A stretch of DNA of 64,000 nt from Clostridiales bacterium. Its GTDB lineage: Bacteria; Bacillota; Clostridia; Saccharofermentanales; Saccharofermentanaceae. Every line of letters begins with the position of its first letter. Position 1 is the stretch's first letter. The stretch is taken from the NCBI GenBank assembly GCA_017513085.1, contig JAFWDK010000010.1, positions 186,001-250,000 on the forward strand, in the 5' to 3' direction. Below are positions 17,999-26,237 of this stretch, piece by piece. Under the pieces are notes generated by a model that saw only the letters and a program-made list of their open reading frames with translations, was not told the origin of the DNA and made no database searches. The position numbers and the translations under genes were made by a program.

Positions 17999-18574
17999 AT
18001 GGGTTTGGATCAGAAAAAGGCGAAAGAGGTTTTTCATCCTCTATATTTTTTGTTTTCCATAGTTATGTGGGTTCTTGTCGTGTCTTGGATGATCGTTATT
18101 TTTTCGTTGTCATCGGAGACAGGGGATGTTTCTTCCGTTCGTTCTCATGATCTTGTGCAGACGATCAACGATAGTATGAAGCTTTATCTGAATGAGGCTT
18201 TTGTCCGTAAATTCGCACATATTATCGAATTCCTTGTTTTATCGATTCTTGCATATATTGCCATGTTTGCAACCAAGCATATTCAGTCTGATGTTTCCTG
18301 GAATGATTCCAAATTCATCCAGATGAAGAGTGATAATGAAGTATATATTGCTTTTGCTTTGTGGGTCACGGCCCTTTCGGCTGTTGCAGACGAGTATCAT
18401 CAGATTTTCGTGGATGGACGTAGCGCCAGTTTCTTCGATGTATTTCTGGATCTGGCAGGCGCGGTCGTTCTGATGGTGATCATTCGGGTGGTTGTCTCCA
18501 TTCGTGTTATTATTCGAAACAAGAAAGAGATCGTCGGCCTAAGAGGTCCGGACGGATCGATGGAGGGCTTCTAA
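17999..18574 (+). CDS. VanZ-like family membrane protein
   Basis: A 191-residue membrane protein with four hydrophobic segments. The family pattern is clear: MIVIFSLSSETGD after the first helix, VRKFAHIIEFLVLSILAY, and ADEYHQIFVDGRSASFFDVFLDLAGA near the third and fourth helices. VanZ itself gives low-level teicoplanin resistance by an unknown mechanism; most chromosomal relatives have no known role. The next gene starts directly after its stop codon. Confidence 0.85.
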   Translation: MGLDQKKAKEVFHPLYFLFSIVMWVLVVSWMIVIFSLSSETGDVSSVRSHDLVQTINDSMKLYLNEAFVRKFAHIIEFLVLSILAYIAMFATKHIQSDVSWNDSKFIQMKSDNEVYIAFALWVTALSAVADEYHQIFVDGRSASFFDVFLDLAGAVVLMVIIRVVVSIRVIIRNKKEIVGLRGPDGSMEGF

Positions 18575-18931
18575 ATGGGCATTTTTGATAGACGTAAGGA
18601 GAAAGAAAAAGAGAAGAAAGAGTCTCCTGAATGGGTCCGTGCATATATGCCGTCTTATTCTTTTATGTCGGATAAGAAGGGAAATCCGTGTGGTGCTTTT
18701 TCCTTGAACGAAGGCATTTCGACTCGCTTCCCCAAGAAACCCGGCGATTTCTATGAGGAAACACCATCTTTTATCATGGTGGTGATCAGTTCCACGGACA
18801 AGAAGATCCTTGGTGAAATTGAGTATGATAAAGCTATCAAACAGCTTGAGAAGTATATGATCGACGAAACTAAGGATGAGATACTGATTCGTGAATTGAC
18901 CTATAAAGAGTTGAAAGAAATACTTGCTTGA
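18575..18931 (+). CDS. Small hypothetical protein
   Basis: A 118-residue soluble protein that I do not recognise. It begins with a strongly charged helix (DRRKEKEKEKKESPEW). A compact region with one cysteine follows, and it ends with ELTYKELKEILA. There is no signal peptide or membrane segment. The ATG directly follows the stop of the VanZ-like gene and GGAGG lies at the end of that gene, so the two are co-translated. A strong bidirectional terminator follows. Confidence 0.7.
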   Translation: MGIFDRRKEKEKEKKESPEWVRAYMPSYSFMSDKKGNPCGAFSLNEGISTRFPKKPGDFYEETPSFIMVVISSTDKKILGEIEYDKAIKQLEKYMIDETKDEILIRELTYKELKEILA

Positions 18932-18949
18932 TTTTTATTTTACGCATAA

Positions 18950-18984
18950 AGAAAGGGCGTTTCCGTTCGGAAACGCCCTTTCTT
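18950..18984. terminator. Bidirectional terminator between convergent genes
   Basis: AAGAAAGGGCGTTTCCG and CGGAAACGCCCTTTCTT form a perfect stem of about 16 base pairs with a two-base-pair-wide tight loop. A-rich and T-rich flanks let it work in both directions, ending the smpB/VanZ side and the DUF3048 gene. Confidence 0.9.
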
Positions 18985-19006
18985 GATCAGTAATAGTATC
19001 TTCCAA

Positions 19007-20236
19007 TCAGTTCATCCAGGAAGTCTTGGAACGTTCCTTGATATCAACCATGCAGAAGTAAGACTTACCGGCATTGATCTCGATCGGCTTGCCGTCCTTA
19101 TCCGTGATCTGGATCATATCCATCGGATTCGGCTTGATCCAGTTGATCTCAACGAGTTTGCCGTTCGATACGTAATAACCCTGTCCGCCAAGTTCCAGAG
19201 AGAAATCCAGACGGCCGGCACCATCATGACGATCGTGGATATTTGTATAAAGCACGAATACGTTAGTGAAGTGGAGCTGTTCATCTGTGGTATCGTCTGT
19301 TTGAGGTGTATCACGATACTGGCTCTTGTAGTAGCAATGATCTTTATCGTTATAAACAAAGTGAGCATCTTTGTTGATCTCAGAGAAGTAAACCTGAAGA
19401 TCCTTACAATCAAATGCATCTTTCATAGGAGCTGTTCCGTCCGGTACGAAATTCATTACCATTGGGATCTCTTCAGTCTTGGTATTGATGCCAAGGAAAT
19501 CGATCGCACGCTGAACCTGCTCACCGTTTGTAACTGCGCAATCCTGCAGAACACGCTTGTCTTCCTTTTTCCAGTGCAGATCACGCCAAGAGAACTTGTT
19601 ACCGTTGAGCTCGATCTTTCCGTCGGTATCTGCCAGCCAGCCAGCATCATATTCATTCATATCAATGTGGTCGATGTTGTATTCCTTGAAGTAGGCAGGG
19701 AATTTAGTCTGGTCAAAACCCCAGTGAACAAGGATCGAATTTGTTCCGTCTGCCAGATCGGCGGCAACTACACGTGCGCTACGGAAAGAACCGATAACTT
19801 CAACCTTGGAAATGTCAGGGAACAGGCACAAAAGTCTTGTCTGGCCACCCTCGGTCTCGTATTCGTAAATGATATCAGCTTTCGCTGTGCCCTTGGAAGG
19901 CGTAGCTGCCTCAAGGTTACTGATCGTACATGCAATGGATCGTTTGCCGACATTCTTTGGATCCATGTCCTGGATTCCAGTGTAAGGATCGAGAGCCAAC
20001 GGGTTCTTCGGATCGATCAATGGATTCTCTGTGACTTCTGCAATAGCCTTGGTTTCCTCGGTTGTTGCATCTGTACTCTCAGTTGTTGTGGTCGCTTCCG
20101 TTGTTGTCGTTGTTGTAGCAGCAGTAGTTGCGGATGTAGTTGTTTCCTCGCTCTTTCCGCAAGAACATAAAGAAAGAGGAGTAATGATCGTAACACCTGC
20201 AATCAAAGCTGCTAACGTTTGAATTTGCTTTTTCAT
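19007..20236 (-). CDS. DUF3048 domain lipoprotein (YerB-like)
   Basis: A 409-residue exported lipoprotein. The signal peptide MKKQIQTLAALIAGVTIITP ends in LSLCSC, giving a lipid-anchored Cys. A Thr/Ala/Glu-rich linker of about 45 residues follows. The rest has the DUF3048 pattern: NPLALDPYTGIQDMD, an AKADIIYEYETEGGQTRLLCLF segment, IGSFRSARVVAADLADG, and a C-terminal half with YVSNGKLVEINWIKPN. The YerB family is widespread in Firmicutes without a firmly established function. The start follows GAAGGAGAAAG. It is transcribed alone, divergent from the LCP gene. Confidence 0.85.
   Translation of the reverse strand: MKKQIQTLAALIAGVTIITPLSLCSCGKSEETTTSATTAATTTTTTEATTTTESTDATTEETKAIAEVTENPLIDPKNPLALDPYTGIQDMDPKNVGKRSIACTISNLEAATPSKGTAKADIIYEYETEGGQTRLLCLFPDISKVEVIGSFRSARVVAADLADGTNSILVHWGFDQTKFPAYFKEYNIDHIDMNEYDAGWLADTDGKIELNGNKFSWRDLHWKKEDKRVLQDCAVTNGEQVQRAIDFLGINTKTEEIPMVMNFVPDGTAPMKDAFDCKDLQVYFSEINKDAHFVYNDKDHCYYKSQYRDTPQTDDTTDEQLHFTNVFVLYTNIHDRHDGAGRLDFSLELGGQGYYVSNGKLVEINWIKPNPMDMIQITDKDGKPIEINAGKSYFCMVDIKERSKTSWMN
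20050..20145 (-). repeat. Low-complexity Thr/Ala-coding stretch
   Basis: Runs of GTT, GTA and TTG on the plus strand (ACA, ACT and GCA codons in the gene) encode the Thr/Ala linker of the DUF3048 lipoprotein. It is a simple-sequence coding repeat that may vary in length between strains. Confidence 0.7.
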
Positions 20237-20284
20237 TTTCTTTCTCCTTCAAATTAATATGTATATTTTAACACAAGATACCGA

Positions 20285-20300
20285 AATGTATTATTACATT
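20285..20300. promoter_or_regulatory. Palindrome between the divergent DUF3048 and LCP genes
   Basis: AATGTA-TTAT-TACATT is a perfect six-base dyad that runs into the -35 box of the LCP promoter. It may be an operator acting on one or both genes. The binding protein is unknown. Confidence 0.4.
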
Positions 20301-20327
20301 GAAAAGTCATTGAAAATCATGTAATAT
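20299..20327 (+). promoter_or_regulatory. Promoter of the LCP gene
   Basis: TTGAAA, a 17-base spacer and TAATAT, about 27 bases before the LCP start codon. Confidence 0.55.
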
Positions 20328-20353
20328 TATGCAAGGTTAGAAAGGATGTTTAC

Positions 20354-21478
20354 ATGTCTTCTAGTGAATTTGACAACTATTCCAATAAAGAACAGGGGAC
20401 TTACAGACGCGAAGATAAGTCCGGCAGTTCTTTCGCAAAGAAAATTGTGAAATTCCTTTGTTATGTTTTATGTGCGGTGCTTGGTCTGGGTACCGGTGTA
20501 ATTTTATATGTTTATCGCCTGATGGGCGCGGTAGGATTTGTAAATACTCCATTTGTCAGTAAGAGACAGTATGAAACTATTGATTTTGCCAATCTTGATT
20601 CAATAGATCCGGAAAAGGCAGGCATTTCCTGGTCGGAAGGCGGGCATACCAAAGTATATGTAAATGAGAATTATCCGATTAAGAAGATTTCCCAGAAGGA
20701 TTCGAAAATTGAAAATATCCTGGTCTTTGGCGTAGATTCACGTGGCTCCAACGATGTGAATTGCCGGGCGGATGCCATTTTGGTCGTTTCTATCGACCAT
20801 CGTCACGATACATTGAAGATGATCTCGTTGATGCGTGATACCGGTGTTAAGATCGAAGGAAGATCAAGCGTGGATAAACTTACCCATTCCTATGCCTATG
20901 GCGGTGTCGGACTTTTGATCAATACGATCAACGATAATTTCGGTTTGGACATACAGAGGTTTGTCATGCTGGATTTCGGAAGTTCTTCCAATCTGATCGA
21001 TCTTGTAGGCGGTGTGGATATCCTGGTCAGTGCCAGTGAAGTAAAGTATGCCAACCACAGCATCAATGAAGAAAATATGCTTCTTGGAACGAATGTGCCC
21101 CTGCTTACGCATGAAGGTCTGCAGACACTAAACGGCGTACAGGCTACATCGTGGGCACGTATCCGTAAACTGGATTCTGATTATGTGCGTTCCAGCAGAC
21201 AGAGAACGCTGGCGATTGCGCTTATCCAGAAAGTCGGTGAGCTTGGACGTTTGGAACAGACTGCTTTACTTGAGGATTCGATAGGTATGTTCGAGACCAA
21301 TATGAATCCGCTTGATATGATGCGAATTGCGCTTTCTGCAGTCGAAGTAATGGGAAATATCGAAGAATACCGTGCACCTTGTGATGGTATGTTTACTGTT
21401 CAGCCGGATCCTTGGATCATGTTCGTGGACTGGGATCAGCAGATTTCTGATCTGCATCGTTTCATCTGGGGGGAGTAA
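20354..21478 (+). CDS. LytR-CpsA-Psr (LCP) family cell-wall glycopolymer transferase
   Basis: LCP proteins attach teichoic acids or capsule polymers from a lipid carrier to peptidoglycan, outside the membrane. The 374 residues have a short cytoplasmic N-terminus, one membrane helix (about 34-56) and the LCP domain. That domain shows NILVFGVDSRGSNDVNCRAD with the conserved Arg/Asp pair, ISLMRDTGVKI, and a C-terminal RIRKLDSDYVRSSRQRT with the Arg residues that hold the pyrophosphate. The start follows AAAGGATG. The next gene, a degenerate PP2C-like membrane protein, begins three bases after its stop, so the two form one unit. Confidence 0.9.
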   Translation: MSSSEFDNYSNKEQGTYRREDKSGSSFAKKIVKFLCYVLCAVLGLGTGVILYVYRLMGAVGFVNTPFVSKRQYETIDFANLDSIDPEKAGISWSEGGHTKVYVNENYPIKKISQKDSKIENILVFGVDSRGSNDVNCRADAILVVSIDHRHDTLKMISLMRDTGVKIEGRSSVDKLTHSYAYGGVGLLINTINDNFGLDIQRFVMLDFGSSSNLIDLVGGVDILVSASEVKYANHSINEENMLLGTNVPLLTHEGLQTLNGVQATSWARIRKLDSDYVRSSRQRTLAIALIQKVGELGRLEQTALLEDSIGMFETNMNPLDMMRIALSAVEVMGNIEEYRAPCDGMFTVQPDPWIMFVDWDQQISDLHRFIWGE

Positions 21479-21481
21479 ATA

Positions 21482-23035
21482 ATGAGTAAAACTTCTTCGG
21501 CAGTTGTATGCGAGACAAATCAGATTTTGGGCGCAAATCAGGAAAATGTCTTTTTCCATAGCCTTTTCCGCACTACAGAGGAGTTTCAGAGTTCTTTTGT
21601 ACGCTCTGCCAAGTCGACTTCTCCGATTCAGATCTGTGCTTGCCTTTCGGCACAAGGGGATGATACTCAGGCAGCGTTGACTCTTCAAGGCGTGCTGAGA
21701 AAGTTTCAGGCGCTTGTTGCGCAGACGCAGTTAAAAACGGTTTTGGACTATGATGTTTTTGTTTCTATGGTTGTTTCTACTCTGAATGAATCGGTATGTC
21801 AGGATTCGATCCGGAATAATGGTGCCAAGTTACGTGTTTCCATGTCTATGGTGATCATAGAAGGCGATACACTCCGTGTTATGAATATCGGCAATACGCG
21901 GGTATGGCTGTATAGACAGGGAAAGATGATCTCTCTGACGGAGAGTCAGACTGTTGCGCATCGATATGTTCAGATGGGCGCAATCACGAAAGAACAGGAG
22001 TTTTCCCACGAGGGAAAAAATGAACTGACCCAGTTCCTGGGTCGGTTCCCGCAAGACGGGGAAGTGATCCCGGATAAGAATGTTCACCTGAAACTTCTTG
22101 ATGGTGATGAGATCATCATGCTGGGAACCGGTCTGGATCAGAATATTGAGCCCGCTAAACTTGGATCTGTTATTGCCAGACCATCTGTGCCGGAGACGAA
22201 AGCTTCTGATCTGGTCCACCTTGGTTTGGATAATGGTGTTCAGGCAGGACTTACTGCCTTGGTCATCCGTATAGAAAGTACGTTGATCCTACCAGGAGAT
22301 GCGGATTTTGACAGTTCGTCGATGACTAATAATCTTTCTGTGGCGATGGGCACCGCGGATGCGAAACCGGATCTGGATGCGACGACGCATGTTTCGGAAG
22401 ATACGGTACAGGCTCCGGTCATGCACAAGGAAGAAAAGACCAGAGATTTTTCTTTTCAGCAGGAAGAGAAAACTTCGCATAAAGACCTGTATGAAGATGA
22501 TGAGGAAGATGAAGAAGACGAGTATGAGGAGGACGATGAGGATGAAGACGATGATGAGGACATGATCATCGCCCCTTCACGCGTGAAAGAGAAGAAACCG
22601 AAGAAAAAGAGCAGTGCCTGGCGTTCTGTAATTAAAGGACTGATTATTTTCCTGATTTTTGTCGTAATCGGGTTTGCCGGAATGTATGTGGTTTTCCATG
22701 CCGGTCATTGGACGGGCAAGCTGAAATCTATAACTACGACGACAACGACATCTTCCGACGAAAGTGAGATCGTGGAAGGCCAGGTCGTCTATGCGCTTTA
22801 TGATAATTCGGCTTTATATGTGGAAGAATCCTTGGATAGTCAGGCGATCGATACGTTAGCGAAGGGTGAGGCGGTCACACTCCTGGCGATGAATGATAAT
22901 TTCGCCAAGGTGAAGAAGGAAAACGGTCTGATGGGATATGTTCCGAAAGATATGATCGCTTTTGAAGACCCGACTATAGGCATCAATGATACCAGTGAGT
23001 TTATCGACCCTACACCGATTCCGGCAGAGTCTTGA
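21482..23035 (+). CDS. Degenerate PP2C-like domain, acidic linker, membrane helix and extracellular SH3 domain
   Basis: A 517-residue membrane protein. Residues about 1-260 follow the PP2C phosphatase fold: LGANQENVFF, VSMSMVIIEGDTLRVMNIGNTRVWLYRQGKMISLTES split over the core sheet, MGAITKEQ, ELTQFLG and LTALVIRI. The metal-binding Asp motifs are altered (DGMGG is AQGDD, GDSR is GNTR, SDG is GTG, DNxT is AGLT), so it is likely inactive. A strongly acidic linker (about 336-362) and a basic patch lead to one membrane helix (about 379-402). The C-terminus (about 436-495) is a bacterial SH3-like domain outside the cell. The arrangement suggests sensing or scaffolding at the wall together with the LCP enzyme; this is inference. 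Confidence 0.7.
   Translation: MSKTSSAVVCETNQILGANQENVFFHSLFRTTEEFQSSFVRSAKSTSPIQICACLSAQGDDTQAALTLQGVLRKFQALVAQTQLKTVLDYDVFVSMVVSTLNESVCQDSIRNNGAKLRVSMSMVIIEGDTLRVMNIGNTRVWLYRQGKMISLTESQTVAHRYVQMGAITKEQEFSHEGKNELTQFLGRFPQDGEVIPDKNVHLKLLDGDEIIMLGTGLDQNIEPAKLGSVIARPSVPETKASDLVHLGLDNGVQAGLTALVIRIESTLILPGDADFDSSSMTNNLSVAMGTADAKPDLDATTHVSEDTVQAPVMHKEEKTRDFSFQQEEKTSHKDLYEDDEEDEEDEYEEDDEDEDDDEDMIIAPSRVKEKKPKKKSSAWRSVIKGLIIFLIFVVIGFAGMYVVFHAGHWTGKLKSITTTTTTSSDESEIVEGQVVYALYDNSALYVEESLDSQAIDTLAKGEAVTLLAMNDNFAKVKKENGLMGYVPKDMIAFEDPTIGINDTSEFIDPTPIPAES
22491..22565 (+). repeat. Asp/Glu-coding purine-rich stretch
   Basis: A GAT/GAA/GAG/GAC run encodes about 25 almost purely acidic residues before the membrane helix of the PP2C-like protein. 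It is a simple coding repeat, not a separate element. Confidence 0.7.
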
Positions 23036-23041
23036 TCTTCG

Positions 23042-24190
23042 TTATTTGAGGCTGACGCTTTTCATTTCTTCGATCTGGAACTCTTCAGTAAGCGGAAGCG
23101 CAACTTCGGATTTTGTCAGAACGGATTTATAGAATCCCAGCACCATATCCACAGACAAATATCCTGAACGTGCGTCGGCAATAGGCTGTGTTCCGGTAGT
23201 TGCGGCAGTATAGAGATCGTGGTAAATGCCGTAATGCGGGTTCTTCGCTACATTGATCGTATAGGAAAGACCCTGTTTCTTAAGATACCTGCGCAAATAT
23301 TTGAAAGCCAGGTTCTTCCCCTTGGGCGTTGTGATGGAATAGGAAGGTTTTCCTTTCCGTAATGCAATTCGCACGCAGGCTTTTTCAGCGTTGATAAAGA
23401 AACTTGCTTCATGATCGTTCGGGAAAGTCGCGGTGGTTCCCTCGACCTGACACAATGCTCCGTTAGCGAAAGTGAAGATACCGAGAGCTGTATCTTCGGC
23501 TTCCATTTCCCGGAAACGGTTGGCAATCATGCCGTTGACCTTCGAAGCTTCTGTATTCATCAGGTAGCACATCAGATCCAGTGCATGAACAGTCTGGTTC
23601 ATTAAAGCACCACCATCGCTCTTCCATGTTCCACGCCAGGCAGCTTGTGTGTAGTATTCGTTTTCGTGTCCCCAACGGACGATGACGGAACCATGTCCGA
23701 CTTTGCCAAACACGCCATTTACCATATCTTCGTGTAGAAGTGATACGATCGGGAAATAGCGGTAAATATGTCCCATCGCGATCTTCAGGCCTTTGCTTTC
23801 CGCCATGTTATAAAGCTCTAAGGCTTCGGTATTGCTCATCGTCATGGGTTTTTCAAGTAGAATATTGGCTCCGGCGAGAAGACAAGCCTTGGCAACTTCG
23901 AAATGCATGCCGGATGGTACCGTTATGGCAACGATATCCGGATGAACGTCTTCCAGCATATCTTTATAGTTGATGTAACTCTTCATGGAAGAGGTCAAAG
24001 CACGCAGCCGGCTTCCTTTGATTTTGGATCCAGAAAGAAGGTTCTGCGGAGCGTCCTGGTTCGTGTCTACCAAAGCACAAAGCTCGATTTGATCCTGTAA
24101 ACGCGATATTGCTTTAATATGCTTAACGCTGACACGACCACATCCGATGATCGCGGCTTTCAGTTTTTTTGTTTGCGGCGTAGTGCTCAT
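23042..24190 (-). CDS. Gfo/Idh/MocA family oxidoreductase
   Basis: An NAD(P)-dependent sugar or cyclitol dehydrogenase of 382 residues. The Rossmann start is KAAIIGCGRVSVKHIKA, followed by VAITVPSGMHFEVAKACLLAGANILLEKPM with the EKP motif of the family (about residue 107) and GHIYRYFPIVSLLHEDMVNGVFGK. The catalytic His region matches NQTVHALDLMCYLM. The substrate cannot be told. The ATG at 24190 follows AGGAAAGCAGG. It is convergent with the PP2C-like gene only six bases away and stands alone, divergent from the phosphorylase gene. Confidence 0.88.
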   Translation of the reverse strand: MSTTPQTKKLKAAIIGCGRVSVKHIKAISRLQDQIELCALVDTNQDAPQNLLSGSKIKGSRLRALTSSMKSYINYKDMLEDVHPDIVAITVPSGMHFEVAKACLLAGANILLEKPMTMSNTEALELYNMAESKGLKIAMGHIYRYFPIVSLLHEDMVNGVFGKVGHGSVIVRWGHENEYYTQAAWRGTWKSDGGALMNQTVHALDLMCYLMNTEASKVNGMIANRFREMEAEDTALGIFTFANGALCQVEGTTATFPNDHEASFFINAEKACVRIALRKGKPSYSITTPKGKNLAFKYLRRYLKKQGLSYTINVAKNPHYGIYHDLYTAATTGTQPIADARSGYLSVDMVLGFYKSVLTKSEVALPLTEEFQIEEMKSVSLK

Positions 24191-24296
24191 ATCCGTTGCC
24201 TGCTTTCCTAAAATACAACGATATTCTATCATATTGAGCCAAAGAGAAGTGTAAAATGTTACAATAATACCAAGAATTGCAATCGGAGGTTAGGCT

Positions 24297-25622
24297 ATGA
24301 ACATGCTGGAACTGATCGAGAAGAAGCGCGATGGTATGGCGCTTTCTCAAGAAGAAATCGCTTTCTTTGTGGATGGGGTTACCCGAAAGACTATTCCGGA
24401 TTATCAGATTTCCGCGTTCCTGATGGCGGTGCTTTGGCGGGGAATGACCGATGAAGAGACAAAAGAACTTACTCTTTCTATGGCCGGATCCGGTGAAATC
24501 TGTGATCTCTCCGGTATTCCCGGGACGAAAGTGGATAAGCACAGTACCGGCGGCGTAGGGGATAAGGTGACACCGATCCTGCTTCCGGTGGTCAGTTCTT
24601 TTGGCGTACCGTGCGTGAAGCTTTCCGGAAGGGGTCTTGGCTTTACAGGGGGAACGATCGATAAATTCGAGTCGATCCAAGGTTTTAATACTACCGTTGA
24701 GCCATCGCAATTCCGGGAAAAGATCGAAAAGTGCGGCATGCTTCTCGGTGGGCAGACGGAGGGTTTGGCCCCTTGTGATAAGTATCTTTATGCGCTTCGG
24801 GATGTGACGGGAACAGTGCCGTCTATTCCTTTGATTGCTTCAAGTATTATGAGTAAGAAAATAGCGGGTGGATCGGATGCGATCGTACTTGATATCACGT
24901 GCGGCAGCGGTGCTTTTATGAAGGATACGGAGTCGGCCGGAGAACTTGCCAGACAGATGCTGGCGATCGGAAAACTTGCCGGAAAACCTGTTTCTTGCGT
25001 TCTTTCTTCTATGGAACAGCCGTTGGGCAGTGCAGTCGGGAATATCCTCGAGATACAGGAGGTCATGGAGACTCTGTCCGGTCACGGCAGAGAGGATGTG
25101 GTTACTGTCGTTCTGACGATGGCTTCAGAGATGCTTAAGCACACTCCGTATGGTAAGGATCTTGATTCTGAGACGTTAAAAGAACGTTGTGCTGAGAAAT
25201 TAAAAAATGGTGAGGCGCTTGAAAAGTTCCGGGAATTGCTTCTTTCTCAGGGCGGAATGCTTGATTCTTCCGGAAACCCTGTGTATGTGGATGAGCCATT
25301 CGAGGTAATGACGGTCTGTGCGCATAAAGATGGATATGTAAAACGCTGTGATGCGCTTGCGGTTGGAGAGGCTTCCTGTCTCCTTGGGGCGGGACGCATG
25401 GAAAAGACCGATATGATCGATATGGGCGCCGGCATCAAGCTTTTTAAGAAGGTGGGCGATCCGGTGAAGCGTGGAGATCATTTGTATTCTTTATTCACAG
25501 GAACCAAAAACACCGTGGACGATGCACGGATCGACGAAGCTCTTCTGAAAATGGAGTCTGCGTATGAGTTCAGCAGCGAACCGGTAAAACCGCTTCAAGA
25601 GATCTTGGGCGTTATTTCTTAG
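24297..25622 (+). CDS. pdp: Pyrimidine-nucleoside phosphorylase
   Basis: Splits thymidine or uridine with phosphate to give the base and (deoxy)ribose 1-phosphate. The 441 residues match the family length. The phosphate and nucleoside site is in DKHSTGGVGDKVTPILLPV and GRGLGFTGGTIDKFESI (the thymidine/pyrimidine phosphorylase signature region, about residues 80-125). KKIAGGSDAIVLDITCGSGAFMKD comes next, and the C-terminal pyrimidine phosphorylase domain includes AHKDGYVKRCDA. The start follows GGAGGTTAGGCT. Monocistronic, with ruvCAB following under its own promoter. Confidence 0.92.
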   Translation: MNMLELIEKKRDGMALSQEEIAFFVDGVTRKTIPDYQISAFLMAVLWRGMTDEETKELTLSMAGSGEICDLSGIPGTKVDKHSTGGVGDKVTPILLPVVSSFGVPCVKLSGRGLGFTGGTIDKFESIQGFNTTVEPSQFREKIEKCGMLLGGQTEGLAPCDKYLYALRDVTGTVPSIPLIASSIMSKKIAGGSDAIVLDITCGSGAFMKDTESAGELARQMLAIGKLAGKPVSCVLSSMEQPLGSAVGNILEIQEVMETLSGHGREDVVTVVLTMASEMLKHTPYGKDLDSETLKERCAEKLKNGEALEKFRELLLSQGGMLDSSGNPVYVDEPFEVMTVCAHKDGYVKRCDALAVGEASCLLGAGRMEKTDMIDMGAGIKLFKKVGDPVKRGDHLYSLFTGTKNTVDDARIDEALLKMESAYEFSSEPVKPLQEILGVIS

Positions 25623-25630
25623 TTGACTTG

Positions 25631-25659
25631 TTGCGTCGTAGCAGAATGATTGCTATAAT
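25631..25659 (+). promoter_or_regulatory. Promoter of ruvCAB-queH
   Basis: TTGCGT, a 17-base spacer and TATAAT with TGC before the -10. The LexA box lies eight bases downstream of the -10, over the transcription start. Confidence 0.75.
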
Positions 25660-25666
25660 GCAATGA

Positions 25667-25678
25667 GAACGAATGTTC
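25667..25678. promoter_or_regulatory. LexA (DinR) SOS box before ruvC
   Basis: GAAC-GAAT-GTTC is a perfect match to the Gram-positive SOS box core GAAC-N4-GTTC. Its place just after the -10 means bound LexA would block transcription, so ruvCAB should be induced by DNA damage. Confidence 0.8.
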
Positions 25679-25700
25679 ATTTTTGTTTAGGAGTCAGTAC

Positions 25701-26237
25701 ATGATCATTGTAGGAATCGATCCGGGTTATGCAATTACGGGATTTGGCGTGGTTTCTTATGAGAAGAACCACTTTCAGGTCCTCGATTATGGTGCGATCA
25801 CAACGAAAGCGCATACTCCGTTTGAGCAGCGTCTTCTTACGATCCATCAGCAGATGGATGTACTGATCGAGCGTTTCCATCCGGACGTGATGGCGATTGA
25901 AGAGCTGTTTTTTGCCAGAAATACGACAACGGCAATTGGAACGGCACAGGCTCGTGGTGTTGTTATCCTTGCGGCGGCCGAGGCGAATATTCCGGTTTAT
26001 GAATATACACCGATGCAGATCAAGCAGGCTGTGACCGGGTATGGACGGGCGGATAAGAATCAGGTCTCGCAGATGGTGAAGATGCTATTAAATCTGGAAA
26101 AGATGCCGAAGCCGGATGATGTTACCGACGCCTTGGCAGTTGCGATCTGTCAGGCACATACCGGAATCAACAGAGCTTTTGAAGCGGTTGGCGGCTACCA
26201 GTACGGAAGATATGGAAAAAAGGAGTTTGACTTGTAA
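25701..26237 (+). CDS. ruvC: Holliday junction resolvase RuvC
   Basis: A 178-residue endonuclease that cuts Holliday junctions moved by RuvAB. The acidic active site is visible: IIVGIDPGYAITGFGV (Asp), VMAIEELFFARNTTTA (Glu) and PDDVTDALAVAICQAH (Asp pair). The start at 25701 follows TTTAGGAG; a longer frame to 25683 has no ribosome site. It is first in the SOS-controlled unit and its stop overlaps the ruvA start. Confidence 0.96.
   Translation: MIIVGIDPGYAITGFGVVSYEKNHFQVLDYGAITTKAHTPFEQRLLTIHQQMDVLIERFHPDVMAIEELFFARNTTTAIGTAQARGVVILAAAEANIPVYEYTPMQIKQAVTGYGRADKNQVSQMVKMLLNLEKMPKPDDVTDALAVAICQAHTGINRAFEAVGGYQYGRYGKKEFDL

Noticed and set aside
18983..20170. A 395-residue plus-strand frame
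   Set aside because: Antisense to the DUF3048 lipoprotein, with a Cys/Ser-rich end that mirrors the Thr/Ala linker.
22491..22565. Trinucleotide repeat as a possible structural element
   Set aside because: It is in frame and encodes an acidic linker of the PP2C-like protein; nothing suggests a DNA-level role.
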